This document shows positions 38,901-51,235 of a DNA stretch of 64,000 nucleotides, piece after piece. The notes beneath the pieces were generated by a model. It saw only the letters and a program-made list of their open reading frames with translations. It made no database searches and was not told the origin of the DNA. The position numbers and the translations under genes are program-made. The stretch covers positions 1,027,501 to 1,091,500 of the forward strand of contig JAWRVZ010000110.1 of assembly GCA_037043235.1 (NCBI GenBank), in the 5' to 3' direction. Position 1 is the first letter of the stretch. Each line of letters begins with the position of its first letter. Source of the stretch: Rhodeus uyekii (lineage: Eukaryota > Chordata > Actinopteri > Cypriniformes > Acheilognathidae).

Positions 38901-40465
38901 TCTTGGGAGACTGACATACAGTAATATTGACAATAGTGACCCATTGACAATTATTATTAATGAATATGAATGGTGCAATAACTGATCAAGCTGGAAACTG
39001 CAGTATAACGTCTGCCGCATCCAAAGAAAACATCAATCACCAGATCACAAGAGAAAGACTTTTGTGTTAATTGCCACTGTTATGTATATAATATATAGTC
39101 TTCTGTGCATGCATGGGTCCTCGCCTGTATGCAAGGAAGGCAACACTTTCTCTGTGCAAATATATTTTTATTCAGAACCACCGATTTATAAGTTGTCACG
39201 TTTTCACATTATACATTTAAATAAACGAATCACGTTAAAGCAATATGATTTTTCTGAAATGGGTTTCTAAGAGTTTTATAGAAAAATGTGCTTGAGAAGA
39301 TATACTTACACAGGTGTCCAGATGATCTGGATTACTTTAGGTATTTTCTAAACTTGTACATTACATTTTGCAAATTTTCACAGCATAAAGCAGTAAATCG
39401 TTATATGACACTATTCACAAAGCGAAAGGCTTTTTTAAATAGGCCCTCTTATATGCAGTCCGTTATTGCGGATTCAACAGAGAACGCAATACTAAAAGCA
39501 CTCTGTTGAATGTAATATGTCCAATTTGCATAAAATAACCATATTTAAACGAATAATGCCTATGAACTGTGTAGCCTATCAAATGTATGCATATATATGG
39601 GTTCACAAATAAATCTCATGAAAATGTACTCATCTAAAGTATAGGCCCGTGACTGGGCATATTCACTTTGACAAAGGAATAATTATCTAAAAATAATAAA
39701 ACATATTGTTTGGGACAACATTATTTATTATATTTAGAAATACAAAATCATATCATTAGTTTATAATGGTTTCAGAAGGTCGATTTAGGAAAAAAACTAT
39801 CGTCTTCCCAGATAAGAATACTGGCAAGATGAAAAGACAATGAAATCTTAATTGAGGTTACTAAGGGTTCAATAAAATGATATTTATTACAACATTATCG
39901 TCCATGTATGCTTTCAATGTCCTATATACAATCATTAAATAAATTATTAAAGGATGAAGAAATAACCACAAAAAATAACTAGAAGATCACTAATGGAAAA
40001 AGTAAGGGTCATTGCTCATTATTTGTAGTTTACATTGTATCCTAGTTCAAAAGAATTACATGCGCGTTTCTTCTCCAAACAACAAAATAAAAATAAAAAA
40101 ATGAGGTGGGGGAAAAACTAATGAAACTTTGGTAGATGCCCAAAGTTACAAATAGGAATTGTATCTTAAACACACACTAATGAAGTGCAAGAAGTAAAAC
40201 TGTTATTTTAATTATACAAATGCGATAATTAACTTAAGTGGGAACAGAAAATTCAATTGAAAAATAAAAAGCCATAGCCTAAGCTCTTTGTTCTCAAACC
40301 GACACCCCACAAGCGTCATCAAACGAGCGGCCTCTTGCTAAAACCTGAAATGTCTTTCCTTTTCTTAAGAGCACTTAAAAACAGCAAGCATTGTGATTCA
40401 TATTTTAAAGTATGTGTGCCAGATGTCTGGATAGGTCTGAGCTCTAGCTCCCACCCCCCTCTGCC
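38901..40465. other. hmx1-hmx4 intergenic interval
   Basis: About 1.5 kb of AT-rich DNA holding the presumed hmx1 3'UTR (to about 39.2-39.6 kb) and the approach to the hmx4 promoter. No further gene or recognisable transposon is seen. The short spacing leaves little room for separate distal control, so shared enhancers for the pair are plausible (inference). Confidence 0.5.
39220..39225 (+). terminator. hmx1: Candidate hmx1 polyadenylation signal AATAAA
   Basis: First canonical AATAAA after the hmx1 stop, about 320 bp downstream. A second lies at 39608-39613. Which one is used cannot be told from sequence. Confidence 0.45.
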
Positions 40466-40669
40466 ATTGGCCGTCGTGCTGTCTGATTCTCGTGACCAAT
40501 AAACGATGGAGAATCGTGTTCTTCCGGTCAGTGGACTAACAGTCTAGGCGAACGCAGCAGCCCTGCGCGTCGTGCAGCGATGGTGCTCGGAGAATCGAGA
40601 CGTTAGTTTACAACACGGCGAAAAAAATAAGATACGCGGACAACAAGGACCCCACATCTAACGGAGAAT
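40466..40669 (+). promoter_or_regulatory. hmx4: hmx4 promoter / 5'UTR with paired CCAAT boxes and upstream ORFs
   Basis: An inverted CCAAT (ATTGG, 40466-40470) and a direct CCAAT (40496-40500) sit about 30 bp apart at the start of a CpG-rich stretch. Two short upstream frames precede the main ATG: 40506-40547 (13 codons plus stop) and 40580-40606 (8 codons plus stop). Whether they are transcribed depends on the unknown start site. No TATA box is seen. Confidence 0.55.
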
Positions 40670-41466
40670 ATGAGCAAGGAGGAAGCGTCATGTCGACCCG
40701 CTTCTTTGAAGTTCACCATTGATAATATCCTCAACTCCAAGTCGAGCAGCAGAAACTTTGACAGCTGTCATTCAAAGACTTCGCTCGTGGTGTGTCGGGA
40801 TGGCTGTCTGCACCATCCCGGAGAGAGCGAGGGCTCAGACGCACGATTGCACGCTATTGGTAAGATATGTTTGTTTTTTTAAATTTGCCACCAATCTGCT
40901 ATAACGCGTAATTTTCTTGTGAACGACTATCAATAGCATTTGCCTGGCTTTCAGATAAAATCGCCATAGACGGAGATGGGAGAGCGGACGCGCTCAAGCC
41001 CGTCGACGCGCGCAGCGAGAGCGCGGACAGCTGCGACGACGCGCAACAAAAGAGCAGCGGCAAGAAGAATAAACTCATGACGAAAAAGAAAACACGCACG
41101 ATATTTTCAAAAAGACAGATCTTCCAACTGGAATCTACGTTTGACATGAAGCGCTATCTGAGCAGCGCAGAGCGCGCGTGCCTGGCGAACTCTTTACAGC
41201 TCACCGAGACTCAAGTCAAAATCTGGTTTCAGAATCGACGGAATAAATTAAAAAGACAACTGTCTACTGAACTGGAGGGACCGAATAGCGATTTCGGTGA
41301 CATTGGAAAGACGGTACCGCTCCCAGCTTTATATAAAGAGAATAATATCCTCGGAAGGTGCATGCTTCCAATGCCTCTGCCAGTCGTGTATCCTGGAGGT
41401 AGCGCGCCTTACTTTTATTTCTCAAATGCCAGCAAGTATTTCAGCATGTTTGATGGAGATATATGA
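40670..41466 (+). CDS. hmx4: Homeobox protein HMX4 / SOHo-like (NKX5-type), two exons
   Basis: Coding exons 40670-40859 and 40955-41466 join at a phase-1 GT-AG intron (donor gtaaga, acceptor tttcag) to give 233 aa, stop TGA 41464-41466. Exon 1 has LKFTIDNILNSK (aa 13-24), the N-terminal HMX hydrophobic motif. Exon 2 starts with an acidic/serine segment and has a complete homeodomain at aa 107-166 (41083-41262) starting KKKTRTIFS. Helix 3 is WFQNRRNKLKRQ: position 56 is Leu where HMX1/2/3 have Trp. This, QIFQLES, the short ELEGP tail and the ending YFSMFDGDI fit the SOHo branch (chicken SOHo-1, fish hmx4) better than HMX2, which carries RNKWKRQ. It lies 3' of hmx1 on the same strand, as I recall for fish. 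Family role: nuclear DNA-binding regulator in sensory organs and ganglia. HMX2 is the less likely alternative. Confidence 0.88.
40860..40954 (+). other. hmx4: hmx4 intron (95 bp, GT-AG, phase 1)
   Basis: Very short intron, starting gtaagatatg and ending ctttcag. Splicing restores the frame into KIAIDGDGRAD. Reading through the donor meets a stop within a few codons. Same phase and relative position as the hmx1 intron, consistent with tandem duplication from one two-exon ancestor. Confidence 0.88.
41083..41262 (+). other. hmx4: HMX4/SOHo homeodomain coding segment
   Basis: Sixty codons with intact L16, F20, W48, F49, N51 and R53. Differences from hmx1 lie mostly in the N-terminal arm and helix 1 (7, 10, 11, 13) and helix 2 (29, 33, 36, 39), plus Leu at position 56. 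The DNA-contact face of helix 3 (47, 50, 51, 54) is unchanged. Confidence 0.93.
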
Positions 41467-44100
41467 CTTAGAAAAGACCCTCGTGCAAGGGACACCGTTT
41501 TCGTAGCTCTTACGACAGAACCGACTACACGGCCCAACTTCAATTTTGATAAGCATTATCTGCCTTTTTGTGTGTTTTGCGGAGAACTTTGTTGAGCTAT
41601 CGGTCAGTAAAAAAGCTGGTCTGCATTTCTATGCAAAACCTATTTTATTTATTGTATGCTGTACAAAATTTTATATCAAAACAATAACACCTATACCCCC
41701 AACCACACTGGCAGAAACGCCAGTGCCAATCATCCTGTCTTCACGTGGCAAGGAATTATAACACAAATGTTTTAAGGTTTACATTATTATTTTTATCATT
41801 ATTTTTTATCATTTTTATTATTATTACTACATCTCTGCCAAAGATAGATTATTGATGCATGCATTTGAATTCTAAATGGCCCTCTCATTTTAAAATGATC
41901 AATGAAACCGTATTTAAGTGAATGTATTGGTTCATTTAACGCATGTTTGTATGTATATTCCTTTTGGATTTTTATCGTTTTAACTCCTTACTGCATAACC
42001 TGGCCAATTAAGTAAGCTACCAGTATTTTATCGAGTGTCATTAAATCTTCTGTTTTACACTTGCTTCAAAAGAAAACTTTTGTGTCCTGCCTTTTTTTGT
42101 TGGTTGTTGTTCTAGTAACTTGATTTTAATCCAATTTAGAGCGTTATATTGTTTTGATATTTCATCCGTTTTAGGCCTATTTATCAATCAAAACTTGGTC
42201 ACACTCTCGGATGTTGTTTAAACACGTGAGTGTCATTAATAATGTTATAATCGTATGTTATTGAGGCATTATCTATGACAAGCCAAGATAATCTCACCGG
42301 AAAACAGACCAAGCATGTCTAAATCTCAAGATTATTTACAGACCACACAGGCGGCTTATTCCACCTGAGGATGTGCCTTCTAAATTACAAAAAGTATTAA
42401 TAACTCGGGCATGTATTGCCTAACAATGAACTAAATAGGCGTGTCAATAATAATGATAAAAATGCGCTACTGAATGTTTGTGATTCACGCAATAGCAATA
42501 AACTACTCAAACAGTGCTCATTTAATGATTTTTGAATGCATAACTGATATGTATTTATGTGTCTGTGGGAAATCAAACAGCAATACACGTTTAAAAAGTT
42601 TATGCTGGACTAATTGTGATTAAAAGGTAAAATAGTGATTAGGCCTATAGTGAAAATAACACTGTTTTATATTATGGCTCTCAAATTCTTATTTCTAGTG
42701 AGGTCATGTTAGGCCACGGTGTGTTTTCTATAAAAGACTGAAATTCAAGAAGGTGCCTGTTGTCATTTGGGTCCTGCTCTTCGGCTCTGCGAGTCATTCT
42801 TCACCTAATTTTTTTTTTTTCAGCCGCTAAGTTGAAGACGTGGCAAACTAGTCATAGGGATAGATCCTGCCATTCGACGGCGATCTTCTTTCTCTCTCGC
42901 TATGGTAAACAACCAATAGCCAGGAATTTAGTAAATATTAGATGAGTGGTTTAACATTTTTATAAAGTTGATACGCATTCTTCCGGGAAAAAATAGAAAG
43001 TGTTCAGATGTTATTTGATTGTGTATAAGAAGGAGAGATTAACCTGTGGGTTACGCGTTTACTTGTATTAATTAGTTAGATAAGAGCAAAATTTGTTGCT
43101 GGAGGATAATCTCTTTTTACTCCTTTTTTTCTCCTTTCTCACTATTACTCTAAACAAGACTGCAGTGATTAGCAAATCAATTCGGTCATTTAAAGTCAAA
43201 CGGAGGTGTCGATTTATGTATTAAAAAAGAAAACCGATAGCATGAAAAAAAAACTCTAATAACATGAACATTTTAAACTTCTTTTATTTACTTTTTAATC
43301 GTTTTGCAGTAGCCTGTCACTGAAATGACACTTCCAAACCGTATAAAACATAACTTTTACATAAAACAGAGGCTGGTTTCCAAATTCCCTGACTATATTT
43401 TCACTCCTCTATGAATCATTTTAAGTCTTAGACTTCTACCATTTTTCCAAAGTAATCACTGTTTTTACAGAAAAAAATACATTAAAACTCATGAGTAAAA
43501 CAAAACCTAAAGTCAATACTAGTAAAGCCAACTTTACTTTAGGTAAATTTAGGTTTTAAATAAAATGAAAATTGTGTAATTTGGCATAGATTGTAACCTT
43601 AACCGAAAGAGAAGGCTCAGTTATGCTTTACCATCCTAATATATTTTGGGTGACAACAAATGTTTTAAAAACAACTGTACAAGTCAACTTTGGAAGGTTT
43701 TGACAACTTCTTTTACATACGCAACCATTTTAGGGTGTGCTCAAAAATTCAGCTGAAAAACTACTTCATACTTCAACCTTATGTAGATTAACAGGTTAAA
43801 TTCTTTGTAGAAATAATGCAAGTCAAAATACAGTTGTCAAAAACAGTCAACTTTTTTGAATACTATGATGGAAAAACATATCACAATTCTTAGTATACTG
43901 TATTTAGTTTTATAGATTCTGATAAGTCAGACTTAGAGAGCTTTTCAATCTAAAAATAAGATGAAATAAGTACAAAATCTCCTGTTCATCCACCACAGTC
44001 AAAACTTATTTTAGCCATCAATAATAACTTCTACAACCACTACTGTCATAGTCTACAATGCATTTCTCCATATAAGGTTCTGAAGTAACCAAATACCCTG
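41467..44100. other. hmx4 3'UTR and downstream DNA; no further gene
   Basis: The first few hundred bases are presumed 3'UTR. No canonical AATAAA is seen close to the stop; ATTAAA occurs near 42042 and AATAAA near 42496. The rest is AT-rich and featureless. Confidence 0.4.
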
Positions 44101-44530
44101 ACCCTAAGGGCCAAAGTGCCAAAGTACAGTGATGCTGTCCACTTTACTCAAGCCATTTTTCAACCAAGCAGGGACTCCAATTTAGTTCTGAGGTGGCAAG
44201 ATAATCACTGTGATTTCAGGATACCTAACTCCATTCCATCTATTGCTACAATACTGCCCATTAACGCATGGGATCTGTTAATGGTCTACAGTCTGCATAT
44301 ATGTGTAAGTGGGAGGGGGAGAGCAGACTTCCTGTCTCTGTGAGAGAGTGATGTCTCAATACAGGGAGAACACCTTCTGTCGTCCTGCACTTTGCTCCAA
44401 AACCACAAGGTTCAAATGACCTTCCACCCCTCCACTTTATATCCCTGATCCCATGGCTAAAAAGAGGAGAAAAATCCATTAAAACCAAGGCCCAATCAAA
44501 GAGGCCACAACACAAACATGCCATATGTAC
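44100..44530. promoter_or_regulatory. Candidate conserved non-coding element downstream of hmx4
   Basis: Complex, less AT-rich stretch about 2.7 kb after the hmx4 stop. No repeat ends. Short frames on both strands have no recognisable family. Confidence 0.25.
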
Positions 44531-44999
44531 AGATTTAGGGGTATCAATGACTATGGATGTCTCTGTACTATATGATTGATTAATAGCATCTTTAACGAGA
44601 ATAAATGACGGTTTCTAGCTTCAAGAGTCACAACATTTATGTATATTACGCATACATATATGTATATGTATATTGTGCACACAATATTGTGAATAACGTT
44701 TTTATTTTAATTTTAATCCATTAATTCTTCAAAAGGCATGATAATCTTTACATTAAGGCTTTAACTTATTTATGACTTTCTTTTACTTTAAATCCAATTA
44801 CTGTTCAAAACAGACACGATTTTTAGAAGTTCTGGTCTCATGTTTGAATATGCAATTATTGCCCCAAACCATTCAAACTAAAGCTGAATCATCCAGGTAC
44901 TCCAAAGAGCATTTACGTGTGTGCGCATATGTGCAAATGTGTCAGTGTCTTTATAAAGGTGCGTGTGTGTGTGCGTTAGTGAGTGTGTTGGGTGTTTGG

Positions 45000-45185
45000 G
45001 TCCTCGAGATAGCATCTCCTAAAGTGGCCTCCTGTCGGCCGCCAGAGACTCTCACATTTCCGAGTGCTCTGATGCTTGCGCTTGACAACAGCAGTCCACA
45101 AGGCACCTGAGCTCTGGAAGCAGACATGCTGTCTGCATGATTGACAGCCGATACAGGAAGAGGTGTGGCTGACCATTTAGAAGTA
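45000..45185. promoter_or_regulatory. Candidate conserved non-coding element
   Basis: Includes GTCTGCATGATTGACAGCC (near 45135), where TGATTGACAG is a PBX/MEIS-type composite site. Composition is clearly different from its flanks. Confidence 0.35.
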
Positions 45186-45689
45186 GTCACTCACCAGACT
45201 GAACCAAAATGAACTTTCAGCAGGAAAATTTCTGCTTTTGATTGTTATTTACTGAGTAATATTATAATGAATTTATCCCTTTGTTTGTTTTGGTAATTGA
45301 ATTCCACTTTAAATGTAACCTTTTTAATTTTACAAATGTAATACAGTAATGTGAAAATGTAATTTAATTTGAATCTTATATATGCTGTATATATAAATGT
45401 GTGCACAGTAAGTCCTAGGCTGAACATACCATTCTTCTCCACCGCATGCCTTGTCACAGTCCATCACATGCTGATGTTCACTGAGCGTCAACTACTCTGC
45501 ATACCTCATGTATCGACACACATACTTGGGAACAAAGAACAACTTAAAAAGTGGACAGAAGTGTGGATAGCAATTCTCTGTTATGAGGTTCCATTGTCCA
45601 AAATACTCTTCACAGTTCTGGGTCAAGTAGCCTCAGTTGGGGGTTGTGGTTGCGTCTATGTACATCTGTACTCATTGTCCCACTTTTAT

Positions 45690-45711
45690 GTGTGTGTGTG
45701 TGTGTGTGTGT
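45690..45711. repeat. (TG)n microsatellite
   Basis: Short TG array. Confidence 0.85.
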
Positions 45712-46113
45712 ACTCTTCTGCCTGACTAGAAAGTGGGCTATGTTGCTGGGGGTCCTCCAAGTACTTTGACCTCAAGACCTTTCTCAGTTCTCTAACAGAG
45801 GTCGTTGTCATTGGCAACTGGAAGGAAAGCACCAGAGAAAGTTTAAGATTTGAAGGAAAACACCCTAAATTTGATAGGAAGATAACAACTTCCACTGTTT
45901 ATTTTGCAGAGCTGATTATGGCTTCACTACTTGATCTCAAGGTAGGTTAATTTTGTCACAAATGCAATACATCTGCACAAAGATTAATTTATACATTTTG
46001 TATAATCAAGGAATATCCATGGTAAGAGACATCTATTTACCATCACAAGTACGTTTTTTTTAATTATTCATTCTGAGTGTAAAACAGCAATCAAAACAAA
46101 ATTATTACTTATG

Positions 46114-46450
46114 TCAGTTCACCCCTAAAAAAAAAAAACTCTGTCATAATTTTCCCACTGTCAAGTTGTTCCAAATCTCTATTATTTTTCTTCATCTGCT
46201 GAATACAAAAGTAGATATTTTGAAGACTGTCAGTAACCAAACAGTAGAACCCCATTGACTTTCATAGTATGAGAGAAAAAAATATTATGGAAGTCTATAT
46301 GGAGTTCATAAGCTTTTTTGTTTAACATAAATTCTTCAAAAAATATTTGTGTTCATATTTGTGTTCAAGAAAAAAATAAAAAAATAATACAGGTTTGGAA
46401 CAACTTGAATGATTAAATTACTTTTCATTTTTGCGTGAACTGTCCCTTTA
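46114..46450. mobile_element. 'AGTTCACCC' fold-back MITE
   Basis: Inverted ends: GTCAGTTCACCCC...TGTTCCAAATCT at the left and AGGTTTGGAACAACTTG...GTGAACTGTCCCTTT at the right. Internal inverted words AAGTAGATATTTTGAAGA and TTCTTCAAAAAATATTTGTG pair as well. One of the most abundant MITE types in carp-like genomes. Confidence 0.8.
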
Positions 46451-49399
46451 ATTGTTCTCTTCAATATAATCAATCTATTGTTAACTGAGCTTGAAGCTTA
46501 TGCCTTTGATACAAGGTGTTCACAACAATGGGTTTATTTTTAATTCATAAAAACAACAACAACAGTTTGAAGATGACGAAAAACGGTTGACAGACTTTGT
46601 TGGACAGAGTGTGTGCAGGAGTTTGGGGGTCCACAGAGGTCATGTCTCTGGCTTGAGGGTAAGACCACTCGCTGCATGGTAAAGGGAGGAAGGAACAATG
46701 AATAAAAATAAGAATGGGACAAAATAAAGAGGGTGTTTGAGAAAACACAAGCGGAACAAACATATTGTATTAGAAAATTTGTAAACAATTGGGTTTACAA
46801 AGAGACACTTCAGCAGTACATAATGTCAAGCAATACCAAACAAGTGCACAATGTGTGTGACATGACACAACCAAATAAAGCCCACCAGAAAGATATTTTT
46901 TCACGCAATCAACCGACTGCAAAAGGGTGAACACATACCTTGTATTTTCTTTCATGATGCTTCTCCAGGACGCATCCTTTTTATGGTATTTCATGTGGAA
47001 CTGGCCAAGTAGGCCGAATATGTTTCTCACCTTCCACAATCACCATCTTTGAATTAATATATTAATATTCATGACAGGTGGTGGGCAATTTGAGACTTAA
47101 GTTTATATGCCGTGCGGTTTTAATGGTTGTCAGCGTCGTAAATCTTGCACAGTTTTTTTATTGTACATTCACTATAAAGCACATTTTATTTTTTGTATGT
47201 ACATTTATAACACTTTACTTTAAATTTTATTGCCTTCTCATTCAATTACAAAAAAGAATAGAAGTGATAGTAAAATGGACATCATCTGACTGCCGTTATC
47301 AATCTCTCTATTTTTCCCTCTTTTGAAAGTTGTGAAAACACCATTGTGGAGTTTTTTATTTGTTATTTGAGCAAATGTGAAAATGAAAACAATACTTAAT
47401 GTAGTCTCTCATTCACCACTATAGAAGTTTATGCATGATGACTTCCGTTTCTGAGAAACCCAGAAATGTGAAAAGGGTCAATAGCAAACCACAACAATCC
47501 AATCAATTCCTGATGGACAAAATCAAGGTCATCCCTAGATTTTTCTCTCTCAAGAAGCCATACAAAATATGTGTCACTGAAATAGAGAAGAAACGACTTA
47601 TCGTAAAAGTGTCATGCCTCCTTTAAACCCAAAGAAAAATATGCCTTACATAATTAGGGTGAATTCAGGTTGATTGAGACACTTTTGCCATTGAAATGCC
47701 TAAAAATGTTTTTTGTTTTTTTTTGCTTCTGCAATACTTTGCCAATACGTACAAAAGTAGGTTACACCAATAAACCAATATGAATTTGAATTTGAGACTG
47801 AGTGAGCGGGTCCCTGAAGTGGCCAGGGGTCCAGGGGGACACTTGTAACAAGAACTCCATGACACAGCACATTACAACATAAACAACATCCTATTCGTTA
47901 GGACGAGCAACTGGAGAAGAGAACAGGGCTTTTCAATACCCCCTAAAGAGTTTCAGATAGCTTATTGATCTACTAATTTAGTAGACTTCTGTGGCCTGGG
48001 CGATGGTTGGCGCTTAAGGAAATTGAATGGGGGTTAGTGGACAACGAGCCTTTTGGAAAAGAAGATCAGTGAAGCAGAAGACTGAGAGGTGCATGTGTGC
48101 ATGAACACCAGCAGGCTTCTCTGTCTGATTGTAAGTTATCTGGTACATGCAAGTGTGTGTTAGTTGAAAGTGGAGAGGGTGAAAAGCTAAATGGAGTATC
48201 TGGGGAGCTTGGGTGTCTGATTTATATATTAGGTTTCACCAGATATGTCAGAAAATTACATGACATCATCCAAATGTTCAGTGCTCTTAAATTCTTTATA
48301 TTCATAATTACTTTGGAAGATCTAACATACTAAAGTGTTGGTTTTAGTCATACATTAAATGTATAGTGTTGTACATAAGTTATGTCTGCAGGGTATATTT
48401 GTTTTTAATAACCCTACAAGTTCGATGAAAGATCAAAATACCAAGGAAAATGTTTCATATTTTTCATGATAATGTACTTATCTGACAAAATTACTTGTCA
48501 AAAAAAGGCAAACAGCTGAAGGTATTATTTTACGATGCAAAAAACAAAACATGCATGACAAAATTACTACAGTATAATCAGTTATTAATATTTTGCTGGT
48601 TCTCTTGTTTCTGCATCTGTTCATATTTTCTTTCTTTGACAGACAGGCCAAAACAAATTAAAGACAATAAAAAAACAATAATATTAGAATAAGGGTTGAA
48701 GATAACAAATTTCCGAGGCCTGACATCACTATATTATATATTTTGTATTTTTCACTGTTTACAATTTTTGTTTTGATGACTTGTATTTCAAGTTATATTG
48801 TCATTTTTAATTTAATTAAAAAAATTCTTTAATTTGAATGTATATGCAGACCCAAGGAAGATTAGCGAACCTTTTGTGGGAGTTAATGGTGTTCAGAATA
48901 AAGAAATGCTCTACTACAACTGATGTGGCACTACATACATATGTGACAACCAGCAATACCCCATAGCACATTTTTCCTGTACAGAATATGTTGATGTTCT
49001 CAAAAATAAATAATAACTGTATCAACTGTATAGCCCCAAATGTATGCTTCAATATACGTTTAAATCTGTTCATACTAAGAACCTGGATTCAAACCCATTG
49101 CTGTCTATTGCTCACTTAGTGTGACAGAAAAGACAAAATCAATGTTCCACACACAGCAGTGCTGAAACTTGAGACTAATGGGGGAATGAATTGAGTGACC
49201 AGCATGCTTGTGAGTAAGACTGTGTGTGTGAACAGCAGAAAGACAGGGGTGAAATTTATACGGGTACAGAAGGGGCTCCATGGCCTTGCGAGAGCGAGAA
49301 AGAGCTTGAGATAAAAGAGGAGAGGAGTGAAGGGGTGTCTATGTACTAATGGAGGTGTATTGACTTGGCTGTACTTTCTGAGAGAGTATTATCATTAGT
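46451..49399. other. No gene seen
   Basis: AT-rich. 47420-47630 looks like an old interspersed repeat, but the family was not recognised. Confidence 0.35.
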
Positions 49400-49620
49400 T
49401 TGCCCCAAGTGGCATTGGACAGTGTCTGGACTTATAGATCTCCATGGCCATTCTCACTCACATGATAATTAGTACAGGTCCTTCATTCCTCCACTCCAAG
49501 CTCCGTCATCCATTCCTGGTCAACGATAGAGGCGGATTCTTTATTTTACTAGAGATTAACCGTCTAATCCGTCTACTCCCACCCTTCCTGTCCTCTCTTG
49601 CTCTCACTCAACTCATTGAT
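49400..49620. promoter_or_regulatory. Candidate conserved non-coding element
   Basis: Contains CATGATAATTAGTACAGG (near 49460) and TCAACGATAGAGGCGGATTC. Balanced composition, no repeat ends. Confidence 0.3.
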
Positions 49621-50509
49621 CAATAATCTGCTTTTAGCAGCTCATTCAAAGCCACAATATCACAGTGTGTGTGTCTGAGTGTTTGTGTACTTCTTTGGTT
49701 TGCGGGGAGTGTGTTTAATTTTTTAAGTGTTAAATAGAGTGATGAGTGATTTATAAGAGCCATAACAATTTTATCAGTGATTATTAGCATTTGGTTGTTA
49801 ACAATCACTTCACACAGATTCAGTAAGCAGCTGAATCTTGAAATATTACAACTTCTGTCCAGAGATATTTGAGCTGTTCCGGAGTAGCTAGGACAACCAT
49901 AGATTGGGTGGGATGACAGACTTGATACAGGGCAACGACAAATACTTACGATACGATAAAGATACAGAAGACTTAGAGCTGGGCAGGACTGGGATGAAGA
50001 CAGACGATTGGTCGACTAATAGTTGGCTCTGTTCTCACAGTAGTCTCTGGATTGTTCATTGCGGCAGGAGTAAGCTCCCTGTCTGCAGTGGGCTCTAGCT
50101 TAATGTTCGTGCACTGAGGTGATGGCAGCTGGGCTCTGAATCTTGGGTGGTGAGGAGTTCAAGGTGGGGCTGAACAATGGTGATGGGATCCTATTCAGCT
50201 TTGCCCACAATAAAAGTGGATTCATAGTGTGAAATTGATGTACAACACTAATGTCCAGCAGGTATTCCCCTGGGGCATCAGAAAACCAGCCTTTCATTGT
50301 CCAGCCTGCCCCTGAAACCATCCATCAGGGTTTCGTCCTCACACCTCACTCATGCAAACCAAAATTGAGCATCACTGGGATCTTGAAGATCCACCCATGA
50401 AAATGCATACAGGGGTTGAACCATGAAACCGAAACACCTGGTTTTAGACCGTAATCATTTAATACTACGGTCTAGGGGCCTTCTTTTGTGGCCAATAAAG
50501 CATTAATTA

Positions 50510-51235
50510 GTCTTGAGAATGATAGAAACAAGTCCTGCACAATGGCCAGAAGGATTCAGAGCCATTTCTTTTCCAGAACAAGTCCCTATGGTGAAGAAAA
50601 ATATTTTCCAATTCACTCCTTTAAAATACCTTTCACTTTCATGTTCATCAAACCATTCTGTCACAGTCATACTGTGCATTACTGCATTATCGTGCTAATA
50701 CATGGCATCCCCTTCAGGGTCAAACCATTAGGTGCACATAGTCCTCCAGAATGGTTCGGTACTCCTTGGGAGTGACGCTCTCATAAAGCACAGTAGGGAA
50801 TGCTATGATATTGCAGCCCAAACCATCACTGATCCTAATCCATCTCTGTGCTTCACTATGGGCAGCAACAGTTCAGATGTTAAGCTTCTTTGGGGATTCT
50901 CTGCACCTTAACTCCCAACAGATGCAGGAAACACAGTGAAGGTGGACTCAGAGAAAAATACATGTTTCACACAGTCCACATCCAAAGATTTATACTGTTG
51001 ACACCATTGAAACCAACGTATGGCATTGGCACGGGTAACCAAAGGTTTGGCTGTAGCAAACAGACCATGAATAGTGACTCTGCGAAACGCCAGACAAACA
51101 GTTTTTGTGGAAACAAAAAAGTCGACATGCACATTTAATTCTATAGTGAGTTGGGCAGCTGTAGTTTTAAGGTTTTTAGATGCAATTTGAGTAAGTACCT
51201 GGACATCCCTTTCAGAAAGCTACTTCTTGCATTGA
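50510..51235 (-). pseudogene. Tc1/mariner-type transposase relic
   Basis: Minus-strand reading recovers Tc1 landmarks across frameshifts: an N-terminal segment with STKTVCLAFR (near 51110), FSESTF (near 50950; the usual DE before S..F is lost), VMVWAAIS (50813-50835) followed directly by a TAG stop where Trp is usual, and HDNA (near 50690) then VTEWFDEHESE. At least three in-frame stops plus frameshifts make it inactive. Terminal inverted repeats were not found. Confidence 0.75.
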
